Part shown: one piece after another, positions 28,113 to 35,443 of the stretch
Position numbering within the stretch: the first letter of the stretch is position 1
How the letters are laid out: each line of letters opens with the position of its first letter
Source: Intestinibacillus massiliensis
GTDB lineage: Bacteria > Bacillota > Clostridia > Oscillospirales > Butyricicoccaceae
DNA length: 41,616 bases
Assembly (NCBI RefSeq): GCF_900155735.1
Contig: NZ_LT707059.1
Span: 284,222 to 325,837 of the forward strand
Reading direction: 5' to 3'
The notes under the pieces: model-generated
The model's input: only the letters and a program-made list of their open reading frames with translations
Database searches by the model: none
What the model was told of the DNA's origin: nothing
Made by a program: the position numbers and the translations under genes

Positions 28113-29597
28113 ATGGGGGGCGATGGGCGGTTGCGGAATGAAGAGCATTTTTCGGACCTTATTTATGAATTTTTTTTAATGCGTATCCGCTTTCAATATT
28201 ATCAATACGGCGCGACGCTGCCGCCGGTCGACCTTTTGAGCCAGCAGATCGGCGTGTCCGCAGAAACGGTCAAACTGGCGCTGCGCCGGCTGCGGGACGA
28301 AGGTTATATTGATTTGCGCAACGGCAGGCAGACGCGGGTAATCTTCCGGCAATCCGATGCGGAGGCAAAGGCGTACGCCATTGATTATTTTGCAAAACGG
28401 ATGTACTCCTTCCAGGACCTTTGCCAGTCGGCTGAATTGATCCTCTTCCCCATGCTCGTGGAAGGCCTGCGCAGGGCGGACGAGGCCGACCTTGCCTATC
28501 TTTCCCGCTTGGCCGGAAAGGAAAAAATCAGCGAGCTGCCCCATTTCTTTGGGTTCATCCTTAAAAAGCTCAAAAATGCGCTGGTGATGAACCTTTTCTG
28601 GGAAATCACGTTTTTCTGGGGGTTCCTATTTCTCACCGGCTACGCGGGGCCGTACTACCATAGCCGCTGCGCCTTGGAGGAATGGCCGAAAAGGGTTCTG
28701 GTCTGCGCGGCGCGCCAGGACTGGGCGCAGCTGGAACACGACCTGTGGCTTTTCCAGCATGACCTTATCGCCGCGGCGATAGCGGCGCTCCAAAAGGCCG
28801 TGCCGCCTATGGGGCAAACGGAACAAATCCCTTTTGTATGGCGGATTTACCGGGAACGCCCGCAAATCTGCTACAGCTTGGCGTCGCGCCTGCTGCATGA
28901 AATTTATTTGGGGGAATACCGGACGGCGCAATACCTCCCTTCCTATGAAAAGATGGCGAAGGCGTACCACGTATCGGTCAGTACCATGCGCCGCACGGTT
29001 AACCTGCTGCGGCAGGTCGGCGCGGTGCGGCCGATCAATGGGAAAGGGATCCGTATCTTCACGGTCGGGGAGCGCGGCGCGGCCCCGAATTTTAAGGATC
29101 CGGCGATACGCCGCAACTTGTCTTTTTTTGTGCAGGCATTGGAGCTTGTGATTTATTCCTGCGAAGGCGTGACGCGCAACGTCCTCGGGACGGGCGGCAC
29201 GGAAAACATGGATGCGCTGCGCCACGAGTTGGAAGCGTGCCGGGATACGGGCTTGGGCGGGATATCGCTCTGGTGTTACCTGATTTTTATGGTGATTCAC
29301 AGCCGGCTGGACGGCATCCGTGAAATTTATGCCACGATTTATGGCCTGTTCTTGTGGGGGTACCCGCTCAAAGCGTCCTTTCCGGGCGTGTCAGGGGTCG
29401 ACCAGGCGATATCCGATTTTTCAGACACGGTGATTTGCCGCCTGAAGGCGCACGATGTAGAGGGATGCGCCCAGGCGGTGAAGGGGTTGGTGACGCAGCA
29501 GCTCCCGATAGCGGAAGCGTACCTGCGCAGTTGCGGCCTGCAGCTGGAGGAACTCCGCCCCGTCCCGCCGATCCAGTTGACGCTCGGCGGGGGATAA
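28113..29597 (+). CDS. Transcription regulator with two GntR-like winged helices
   Basis: A protein of about 494 aa. The first winged helix covers roughly residues 10-75 (LPPVDLLSQQIGVSAETVKLALRRL, wing DLRNGRQTRV). The second covers about 258-318 (YLPSYEKMAKAYHVSVSTMRRTVNLLRQVG, wing RPINGKGIRIF). Helical segments separate and follow them; no known effector domain is recognisable. ATG 28113 is taken because the HTH follows shortly. A TTG at 28131 (behind GGGCGG) is also plausible, and an upstream ATG at 28059 has no ribosome site. It is divergent from the hybrid kinase, and the short shared region suggests it may control that gene or itself. Confidence 0.82.
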   Translation: MGGDGRLRNEEHFSDLIYEFFLMRIRFQYYQYGATLPPVDLLSQQIGVSAETVKLALRRLRDEGYIDLRNGRQTRVIFRQSDAEAKAYAIDYFAKRMYSFQDLCQSAELILFPMLVEGLRRADEADLAYLSRLAGKEKISELPHFFGFILKKLKNALVMNLFWEITFFWGFLFLTGYAGPYYHSRCALEEWPKRVLVCAARQDWAQLEHDLWLFQHDLIAAAIAALQKAVPPMGQTEQIPFVWRIYRERPQICYSLASRLLHEIYLGEYRTAQYLPSYEKMAKAYHVSVSTMRRTVNLLRQVGAVRPINGKGIRIFTVGERGAAPNFKDPAIRRNLSFFVQALELVIYSCEGVTRNVLGTGGTENMDALRHELEACRDTGLGGISLWCYLIFMVIHSRLDGIREIYATIYGLFLWGYPLKASFPGVSGVDQAISDFSDTVICRLKAHDVEGCAQAVKGLVTQQLPIAEAYLRSCGLQLEELRPVPPIQLTLGGG

Positions 29598-29624
29598 GGC
29601 TGATTCTGTAATGCATCGGCATGT

Positions 29625-29657
29625 ATGTACCGGCTGGGGCAGTTCCCCTGGGTACAT
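29625..29657 (+). promoter_or_regulatory. Hairpin after the GntR-like gene
   Basis: ATGTACC (29625-29631) pairs with GGTACAT (29651-29657), with an inner GGGG/CCCC pair. No T run is present. It may mark the 3' end of the regulator transcript. Confidence 0.4.
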
Positions 29658-29715
29658 TTACGCAATATTCAATATCTATTTAAAGTGCGTTAACAACCGC
29701 GCGCAATCGGGCTGG

Positions 29716-29817
29716 TATAATAAACACATCAAACGGACAAACTTTCATTTTATCCCCCTTTTATATCCACCTCCCCCAACCCCCTCCTGCCAGTCAGTGC
29801 CTGCAGGAGGGTTTTTC
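29716..29817 (+). ncRNA. Candidate small RNA with C-rich tail
   Basis: A perfect TATAAT (29716-29721; no good -35) would start a transcript near 29728 that ends at a strong terminator: CCCTCCTGC (29782-29790) with GCAGGAGGG (29803-29811), then TTTTT. The approximately 88-base unit has almost no G before the terminator and contains several runs such as TCCCCC and CACCTCCCCC, complementary to ribosome sites. It may instead just be the 3' end of the regulator mRNA. Confidence 0.4.
29782..29817 (+). terminator. Terminator before the lipoprotein gene
   Basis: A 9-bp stem with a 12-base loop and a run of five T. It ends either the GntR-like gene transcript or the candidate small RNA. Confidence 0.88.
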
Positions 29818-29898
29818 TTTCCCTCGGGCAAGGGCTGTGAAACATTTCCGGACACTTTGCGTCTATATGGATAACAGGAAGATAAGGGGGCGCTTACC

Positions 29899-30702
29899 AT
29901 GAAAAGGCATCTTGCGCTGCTTGTGCTCACGGCGGTTTTCATCTCCGCATGCGTGGGGTGTGCGGACGGCGGCACGACGACAGAGGTCACGGCGGTGGAC
30001 AAGACATTTGAAGCGGCGGTCTTGGAGGTTTCGGATACATGCCTATTGGTGGAGCCGCTGGAGGGTACGTCGGAGCGGCAGTCTGCGGCGCAAATTGCTG
30101 TTGGCACGGACGGGATATCGGAGGAACAGTCGATCGCCTACCTGGCGGGCGCGGACGTGGGCGATATTGTTGCCGTCGGCTACCATGGCGGCATTGCGGA
30201 GAGCGACCCGGCTCAGATCAGCGGCGCCTATGCGATCAAACTGGTCAGCGGGGCGGCGCCGCGCTATGATAGAATCCCCATGGTGATGGTGGACGGCAAG
30301 CTTTATTATGACACGGGGAGGGAAAGCACGGCGGATGGACGCTGCGGCGTGATGGACGGCGAAATTACGTCTGCGGTCGACGGTTCTGAGACTCCGGCGC
30401 AGGACGGCGAATCGAATTTTGGCGCAGGCTATCCTTACCAATATGGGGAAGAAGGCACCATAGAAATCCTCCTCAATGATAAATGGATTGTGTTTGAACA
30501 CCGGAGCGGGGATGGGAGCAGGATCCGGTTTGACGGCGAATTTTACGATGTGGGCGATTTATCGGAGGAAACGCTGGAATGGCTGCAGTGGTACAACGGG
30601 CTGACGGATGAGCAGCAGCTTGCAGTCGACTATGTCCCGGCAGATCTTGCGGCGCTGCAGGATAAAAATACCGAGGTTACGGATGCGGCGGCAGAAGGAT
30701 AA
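29899..30702 (+). CDS. Lipoprotein of unknown function
   Basis: A 267-aa exported protein. The N-terminus has a short charged region, a hydrophobic stretch and a lipobox ISAC with lipidated Cys18 (a second Cys21 follows). Residues 30-115 look like a small beta-rich domain. From about 130 the sequence carries a segment typical of clostridial lipoproteins (PMVMVDGKLYYDTG, then a GRCGVMDG turn, a Ser/Gly-rich middle and a beta strand with NDKWIVFE). The role of this family is not known to me; the acidic composition suggests an extracellular position on the membrane. ATG 29899 behind AAGGGGG. Confidence 0.82.
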   Translation: MKRHLALLVLTAVFISACVGCADGGTTTEVTAVDKTFEAAVLEVSDTCLLVEPLEGTSERQSAAQIAVGTDGISEEQSIAYLAGADVGDIVAVGYHGGIAESDPAQISGAYAIKLVSGAAPRYDRIPMVMVDGKLYYDTGRESTADGRCGVMDGEITSAVDGSETPAQDGESNFGAGYPYQYGEEGTIEILLNDKWIVFEHRSGDGSRIRFDGEFYDVGDLSEETLEWLQWYNGLTDEQQLAVDYVPADLAALQDKNTEVTDAAAEG

Positions 30703-30710
30703 ACCGCGGC

Positions 30711-30747
30711 ACGCCCCGGATGGCAAGATGCCGTCCGGGGCGTTTTT
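30711..30747 (+). terminator. Terminator after the lipoprotein gene
   Basis: A 15-bp stem (30711-30725 with 30729-30743, one G-U pair), AGA loop and TTTTT. Confidence 0.92.
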
Positions 30748-30748
30748 A

Positions 30749-30777
30749 TTGCTATCACGTGCGGGATATGATATTAT
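30749..30777 (+). promoter_or_regulatory. Promoter of the carbonic anhydrase gene
   Basis: TTGCTA (30749-30754), 17-base spacer, TATTAT (30772-30777), just after the lipoprotein terminator. Confidence 0.6.
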
Positions 30778-30799
30778 GGCAAGCAAGGAGGTGCGCTGA

Positions 30800-31450
30800 A
30801 TGGAAAATTGTGGAGATGGAAAGACGGCGTTGGCGCGCCTGATGGCAGGGAACAAAGCCTTCCTGGAAGGACGCTGCCCGGTTGCAACAGGCCGTGCGGA
30901 GGTCGCGCGCCTTTATACGCAGGGGCAGCGCCCCTGCGCCGCCGTGCTGTGCTGTGCGGATTCCCGCATAACCCCGGAATTGATCTTTTGCCAGGGGCTG
31001 GGGCAGCTTTTCTCGGTGCGCACGGCAGGGAATGTGGTTTCCGATTTGGAACTTGGCAGCGTGGAATATGCGGTGACCGAACTGGGGGCGCGGCTTGTGC
31101 TGGTGCTCGGCCATTCCGGCTGCGGCGCGGTGGCGGGCGCGATGGACGGGCACGGGGCGGGCTGCATGGCCAGGGTGCTGGAGCAAATCGCACCGTCGGT
31201 CCGGCGGGCCCGCGAGCAGGCCGCTTCGCCCGACCGGGTAGCGGGGCTTGCGGAGGATTTCAACATTCGCAATACGCTGAAGCTGCTCCGGGACGACCCG
31301 GCGCTGGCTGGCGTGCAGGATTTGGTGTTTGCCGCTGCGAAATACGACACCCATACCGGGGAGGTACATATTCTGGAATCCGGCGTGGCGGGCGTTTGGC
31401 AAGAGCCGTCCCAAGGGGACGCCCTTTCACAAATTGTAAAGAGCGTGTAA
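30800..31450 (+). CDS. Beta-class carbonic anhydrase
   Basis: A 216-aa cytoplasmic zinc enzyme that interconverts CO2 and bicarbonate. Zinc ligands are Cys52 in CADSR (with the Asp54-Arg56 dyad), His105 and Cys108 in GHSGCGAV. Other beta-CA features are the RTAGNVV segment (about 74-80) and SVEYAVTELG (about 87-96). ATG 30800 behind AAGGAGGTG. It probably supplies bicarbonate for carboxylation reactions (for example pyrimidine and fatty acid synthesis); this is family knowledge. Confidence 0.94.
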   Translation: MENCGDGKTALARLMAGNKAFLEGRCPVATGRAEVARLYTQGQRPCAAVLCCADSRITPELIFCQGLGQLFSVRTAGNVVSDLELGSVEYAVTELGARLVLVLGHSGCGAVAGAMDGHGAGCMARVLEQIAPSVRRAREQAASPDRVAGLAEDFNIRNTLKLLRDDPALAGVQDLVFAAAKYDTHTGEVHILESGVAGVWQEPSQGDALSQIVKSV

Positions 31451-31467
31451 AATCTTATGGCTGGGCG

Positions 31468-31496
31468 TTGACATTGCCCGGCCTTCCCCCTATAAT
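31468..31496 (+). promoter_or_regulatory. Strong promoter of the P-type ATPase leader
   Basis: Perfect TTGACA (31468-31473), 17-base spacer, perfect TATAAT (31491-31496). Start expected near 31503. Confidence 0.93.
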
Positions 31497-31502
31497 AGGG
31501 CA

Positions 31503-31670
31503 CAATTACTGATGAATGGAAAAGGGTTTTTACAGCACTATGGACGACACAGACAGTAGCGACGCTGACAGATGCAAATCTAATAAGAATCAAAGAGTAA
31601 GGCATAGCCTGTCCCCGTATGCAAGGGGGAACGGGTTATGCCTTTTTGCGTCCGGAAATTGCCCGGACGG
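31503..31670 (+). ncRNA. Structured leader RNA with attenuator, unknown class
   Basis: About 240 untranslated bases separate the promoter from the pump gene. After some 95 bases comes a strong terminator (31599-31647), then a second perfect hairpin CGTCCGG/CCGGACG (31649-31655 with 31663-31669) and a small stem near 31678-31696. A terminator between promoter and start is the hallmark of a riboswitch or other attenuation control. I could not match it to yybP-ykoY, M-box or other known classes; it could also be a separate small RNA. Confidence 0.55.
31599..31647 (+). terminator. Leader terminator before the P-type ATPase
   Basis: AAGGCATAGCC (31599-31609) and TGTCCCC (31610-31616) pair with GGGGGAACG and GGTTATGCCTT on the right arm (31625-31644), followed by TTTTT. 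Stem of about 17-18 pairs with one bulge. Confidence 0.85.
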
Positions 31671-31741
31671 GACAAAGGCTGCACCCGCTTCACAGCGGTC
31701 AGATACATACTAATATTTTTGAAAGGAGTGGTATATCCAAT

Positions 31742-34393
31742 ATGGATAATCACAAACGACGGCCTTGGCACGCACAAACCCTGCAAGAGATCTATGCAGC
31801 TCTGCATACCTCGGAGGAGGGGCTGGGCGACGCCGAGGCGGCCGAAAGGCTAAGGAAAAACGGGCCTAACGAATTGCGGGCAAAGCCCCCGAAAACCATC
31901 CTGCAAATGCTGAAAGCGCAGGTGCTCGACCCCATGGTGCTGATCCTGGTCGGCGCGGCCGCATTTTCCGCCATCCTGAGGGAATGGACGGAAGCCGCGG
32001 TAATTTTTGCAATTGTCGTGCTCAACGCTGTCATCGGCATTGTGCAGGAGAAAAAGGCGCAGTCTTCGCTGGAAGCGCTCCGCAAGATGGGCGCGCCGAC
32101 GGCGCGCGTCCTGCGGCAGGGGGAGGAGAGCATCGTCCCGGCGGGCACGCTGGTTGCCGGTGACATCGTGCACCTCGGCGACGGCGACATGGTGCCCGCC
32201 GACCTGCGCCTGCTGGAAACCGCAAACCTCAGGGTGCAGGAAGCGTCCCTGACGGGCGAATCCGTACCGGCGGAAAAGGATGCCGGCGCGGCGCTCCCGG
32301 AGGGCTGCCCGCTGGGCGACCGCTGCAATATGGCATACGCCTCGGCAATCGTCGCCTACGGGCGTGCGACGGGCGTGGTGGTCGCGACGGGCATGGATAC
32401 CGAGGTGGGCAATATCGCCGGGATGCTCGAAAATGAGGATGCGCTGGACACCCCGCTCAAGCGCAAGCTGGACGCCGTCGGCAAAACGCTGACGGTCGTG
32501 GGGCTGGCCGTGTGCGTGCTGATTTTCGCAATCGGCGCGATCTACCAGCGCCCGCTGATCCCACAATTCCTGGTCGCTATTTCCCTTGCGATCTCGATTA
32601 TCCCCGAGGGTTTGCCCGCGACCGCGACCATTGTGATGGCGCTGGGCGTACAGCGTATGGCGAAGCGTAACGCCCTGATCCGGAAACTGCCCGCAGTCGA
32701 GACGCTGGGCAGCGCGACGGTCATTTGCAGCGATAAGACGGGCACGCTCACTTTAAATAAAATGACGGTTACCCAGGTTGCGGTCAACGGCGACTTTGAG
32801 GCGGGCAAAGCCACGCCCGTCGGATCCGCCGCGGCGCGGCATCCGGCGATATACCGGGAACTGGCTTATGCGGCCGCGCTGTGCAACGACGCCAGCTTCG
32901 ACCCGGATAACAAAGGCGGCATTATCGGCGACCCCACGGAAGGGGCGCTGATCTATATGACGCAGGCTTTCGGCGTCGACCACGAAACACTGGAAGACAG
33001 GTACCCGCGCCTGTTTGAACAGCCCTTCGATTCCGACCGGAAGCGCATGACCACGGTGCATGAAACCGGCGGGCAATATACGGCTTACACCAAGGGTGCG
33101 GTGGATGAAATGCTGCCGCTCTGTTCCCACATCCTGACGGCGGGCGGCGTGCGGCCAATGACGGACCGCGACCGGAGGAATATCGCTAAACTTTGCCTCT
33201 CCATGTCGGAAAACGCGCTTCGCGTCCTCGGCTTTGCCGAAAAAAGGGTCGAAGCGGTACCCGTTGACGATGGTGCCGACCTCGAATATGACATGACGTT
33301 TGTGGGCGTGGTGGGCATGATCGACCCGCCGCGCAGGGAGGTCGCGGCGTCGGTGCGCACCTGCCGGGACGCGGGCATCCGCACCGTGATGATCACTGGC
33401 GACCATAAGGTTACGGCGCTTGCCATTGCCCGAGAGCTTGGTATTTACCGAGAGGGGGATACCGTCCTGACGGGCGACGGGCTGGACGCGATGACAGACG
33501 CGGCGCTTGACGCCGCGGTGGGGAAGGCCACTGTCTTTGCGCGCGTTTCACCGGCTGATAAGCTGCGTATCATCCAGTCGCTCAGGCGCACGGGCGAGGT
33601 CGCCGCCATGACCGGCGACGGCGTCAACGACTCCCCGGCGCTCAAAGCGGCAGATATCGGCGTCGCCATGGGGGTGACGGGCACGGACGTCGCAAAGGAT
33701 GCGGCCGACATGATCCTGCTGGACGACAGCTTTACCACCATCGCCTACGCGGTCAAGGAAGGGCGGCGCGTCTACCGCAACATCCAAAAGGTGATCCAGT
33801 TCCTGCTGGTCGGCAACATCGCAGAGATACTCACCCTCTTCCTTGCGACGGTGTTCAACTGGGAAGCGCCGCTGCTCGCGGTGCATATCCTTTGGGTCAA
33901 CCTCGCGACGGCGACGCTGCCCGCCCTTGCCCTGGGCGTTGACCCAGCGAGCAAGAATATTATGAAGCACCCCCCGGTAAAGGCAGGCACCCTGTTTGAA
34001 CGGGATTTGGTGCGCCGCGTCGTCACGCAGGGCATTTTTGTAGCCGCGATGACGACTGCGGCCTATTGGATCGGCACGGTCACAGGGAACCACGCCGCAG
34101 GGCAGACGATGGCCTTCTGCGTGCTCGCGCTATCCCAGATGCTGCGCGCCTTTAACCAGCGCTCGAACACCGAACCGGTTTGGGTGCGCGCGGAGGGGCT
34201 GAACCCCTGGCTGTTCGTGTCCTTTGCGGTGTCTGCGGCACTCATGGCGTGCATCCTGTTTGTCCCGGCGCTGCAAACGGCGTTCCGGCTCACTGCGCTG
34301 ACCGGCGCGCAATGGCTGGCGGTGACGGGGCTGTCCCTGCTTTCCATCGTACAGGCCGAACTGGCAAAATGGTATAAACGGCGCAGGGCGTAA
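31742..34393 (+). CDS. P-type cation-transporting ATPase (P2A, Ca2+-ATPase-like) lacking the M6 aspartate
   Basis: An 883-aa membrane pump. The actuator TGES motif is in [10 protein letters not shown], the phosphorylated Asp331 is in CSDKTGTLT, and MITGD and [13 protein letters not shown] are intact. M4 carries IPEGLP and M5 has Asn692 and Glu695 (GNIAEI). M6 reads [11 protein letters not shown]: Asn720 and Thr723 are kept, but the Asp that binds Ca2+ in SERCA (Asp800) is Ala724. Cation specificity may therefore differ from calcium. ATG 31742 follows AAGGAG at a long spacing of 13. A structured leader with a terminator precedes it and a strong terminator follows. Confidence 0.92.
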   Translation: MDNHKRRPWHAQTLQEIYAALHTSEEGLGDAEAAERLRKNGPNELRAKPPKTILQMLKAQVLDPMVLILVGAAAFSAILREWTEAAVIFAIVVLNAVIGIVQEKKAQSSLEALRKMGAPTARVLRQGEESIVPAGTLVAGDIVHLGDGDMVPADLRLLETANLRVQEASLTGESVPAEKDAGAALPEGCPLGDRCNMAYASAIVAYGRATGVVVATGMDTEVGNIAGMLENEDALDTPLKRKLDAVGKTLTVVGLAVCVLIFAIGAIYQRPLIPQFLVAISLAISIIPEGLPATATIVMALGVQRMAKRNALIRKLPAVETLGSATVICSDKTGTLTLNKMTVTQVAVNGDFEAGKATPVGSAAARHPAIYRELAYAAALCNDASFDPDNKGGIIGDPTEGALIYMTQAFGVDHETLEDRYPRLFEQPFDSDRKRMTTVHETGGQYTAYTKGAVDEMLPLCSHILTAGGVRPMTDRDRRNIAKLCLSMSENALRVLGFAEKRVEAVPVDDGADLEYDMTFVGVVGMIDPPRREVAASVRTCRDAGIRTVMITGDHKVTALAIARELGIYREGDTVLTGDGLDAMTDAALDAAVGKATVFARVSPADKLRIIQSLRRTGEVAAMTGDGVNDSPALKAADIGVAMGVTGTDVAKDAADMILLDDSFTTIAYAVKEGRRVYRNIQKVIQFLLVGNIAEILTLFLATVFNWEAPLLAVHILWVNLATATLPALALGVDPASKNIMKHPPVKAGTLFERDLVRRVVTQGIFVAAMTTAAYWIGTVTGNHAAGQTMAFCVLALSQMLRAFNQRSNTEPVWVRAEGLNPWLFVSFAVSAALMACILFVPALQTAFRLTALTGAQWLAVTGLSLLSIVQAELAKWYKRRRA

Positions 34394-34422
34394 CGCCCTG
34401 GATGGCGAACCCCGCGCAAGCA

Positions 34423-34457
34423 AAAGCCCCCTCCGGAAGGTATCCGGAGGGGGCTTT
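34423..34457. terminator. Bidirectional terminator, P-ATPase / XRE gene
   Basis: A 15-bp stem (34423-34437 with 34443-34457), loop AGGTA, A run and T run at the two ends. It serves both converging genes. Confidence 0.92.
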
Positions 34458-34466
34458 ATATCTGCC

Positions 34467-34844
34467 TTAGGGGAGGGGCTTATCATTTTCGGCGGCGATG
34501 TCCTTGACGGTATGCTTGTCCAGCAAATCGGTGTCGTATAGGCTCAGCACGAGCAGCGGGTCGGGGAAGGCCTTTTGCAGCAGGGGGGAGAGCGACATGC
34601 GGCGCATAATGAACCGGTCCGCCGTAGCGTGGCTGCCGTCCGGCTCCTCGAACAGGTCGTAGAGCGTGCAGCCGAGAGCACGGGAAATCTTCCGCAGCTT
34701 TTGCAGCGTCGGGTTGGCCTTCCCGCATTCAATCCTGCTGAGGTTCGCGAGGTCAAGCCCGGTCTCCAGCGCCAAATTGAGGATGGACATATTTTTGCCC
34801 TTGCGCCGTTTGCTGATATTTTTGCCGACAATTTGCCCAAACAT
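34467..34844 (-). CDS. XRE-family (Cro/CI-type) transcription regulator
   Basis: A 125-aa protein. The first 65 residues form an HTH_XRE domain (KNISKRRKGKNMS..., recognition region TGLDLANLSRIECGKANPT, then LRKISRALGCTLYDLF). The C-terminal part (about 70-125) is a short helical segment without a recognised ligand domain. ATG 34844 behind AGGGGCGG is chosen because the HTH starts directly there; the frame is open further upstream into the promoter. Its own -10 lies between two TTTTGTAATG repeats, suggesting autoregulation. Confidence 0.88.
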   Translation of the reverse strand: MFGQIVGKNISKRRKGKNMSILNLALETGLDLANLSRIECGKANPTLQKLRKISRALGCTLYDLFEEPDGSHATADRFIMRRMSLSPLLQKAFPDPLLVLSLYDTDLLDKHTVKDIAAENDKPLP

Positions 34845-34857
34845 TTTAATCCGCCCC

Positions 34858-34896
34858 TTTTGTAATGATTTTAGCGGATTTTGTAATGCTGTACAA
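34858..34896 (-). promoter_or_regulatory. XRE promoter with two direct operator repeats
   Basis: On the minus strand, TTGTAC (34896-34891), 17-base spacer, TAAAAT (34873-34868). The plus-strand sequence TTTTGTAATG occurs at 34858-34867 and again at 34879-34888. The spacing is 21 bases (two helical turns), and the repeats bracket the -10. Confidence 0.7.
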
Positions 34897-34910
34897 AGTA
34901 TTAGGGTACA

Positions 34911-34938
34911 TTGACAAAACTTCCATACCATTTAAACT
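34911..34938 (+). promoter_or_regulatory. Promoter of the 58-aa gene
   Basis: Perfect TTGACA (34911-34916), 16-base spacer, TAAACT (34933-34938). It is divergent from the XRE promoter and about 20 bases away from it. Confidence 0.5.
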
Positions 34939-35002
34939 GAACTTTTACAGGGACAAACAGGAAGCCTATAAATGCTGCGATAATTGCCAAGGGGATGCCG
35001 CT

Positions 35003-35179
35003 TTGTACTATATCCGTCTAAATATCAATGGAATGATCAAATATTTGTATAATTATCGGGTGGCCGTATTCCTGCCCGGGTATGCCAGGAAGTTCCCATC
35101 CGCGCAGGCCGCGCAACGGTATATGAAGGGCAAGCAGGTTGGCCGGGAACACCCTTGGTGGATTGTCAAAGCCGGATAA
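35003..35179 (+). CDS. Small 58-aa protein of unknown function
   Basis: A short basic protein with a central VAVFLPGYA segment and a QAAQRYMKGK helix, ending in HPWWIVKAG; I recognise no family. TTG 35003 is eight bases after AAGGGG (34989-34994); ATG 35033 would give 48 aa but lacks a ribosome site. The frame is open upstream, but that part overlaps the promoter. It is divergent from, and probably controlled with, the XRE regulator. Coding status is moderately supported. Confidence 0.45.
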   Translation: MYYIRLNINGMIKYLYNYRVAVFLPGYARKFPSAQAAQRYMKGKQVGREHPWWIVKAG

Positions 35180-35277
35180 GGCAGGCGGATGCCTTTCATC
35201 CATAGGCGTAGGCGGCAGGCTGCTTGCGCAAATAGGGTCCGGTGAAATGTTCTAACGTATCAATTTTACATGAAATT

Positions 35278-35424
35278 TTGTATTATGCAAGGCTTTGAAG
35301 ATAAAATAGGGGTATGAAATTGGTTGCGGCGCATAAATGCCTTTGCTGGGGCCGGTTGACGCCGCAGCAATCCCTATACCATAAAACCTCCCGCCGCAGG
35401 TGCGCTGCAGCGGGAGGTTTTTTA
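35278..35424 (+). ncRNA. Candidate small RNA
   Basis: TTGTAT (35278-35283), 18-base spacer and TAAAAT (35302-35307) would start a transcript near 35314 that ends at a strong terminator about 110 bases later. Inside, ATTGGTTGCGGCG (35319-35331) can pair with CGCCGCAGCAAT (35360-35371). There is no ORF. Promoter strength is modest, so this is tentative. Confidence 0.35.
35383..35424. terminator. Bidirectional terminator before the SLH/CapA gene
   Basis: AAAACCTCCCGC (35383-35394) pairs with GCGGGAGGTTTT (35410-35421), with inner GCAG/CTGC and a T run. It ends the minus-strand CapA-type gene and any plus-strand transcript in the gap. Confidence 0.9.
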
Positions 35425-35443
35425 AGGCGCAAGGGGAAGCGGG

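Noticed and set aside
29899-30702. Lipoprotein plus carbonic anhydrase as one operon
   Set aside because: A strong terminator and a new promoter separate them.
31503-31741. yybP-ykoY manganese riboswitch upstream of the P-type ATPase
   Set aside because: The conserved GGGGAGUA and paired loop elements of that class are not visible; left as an unknown leader.
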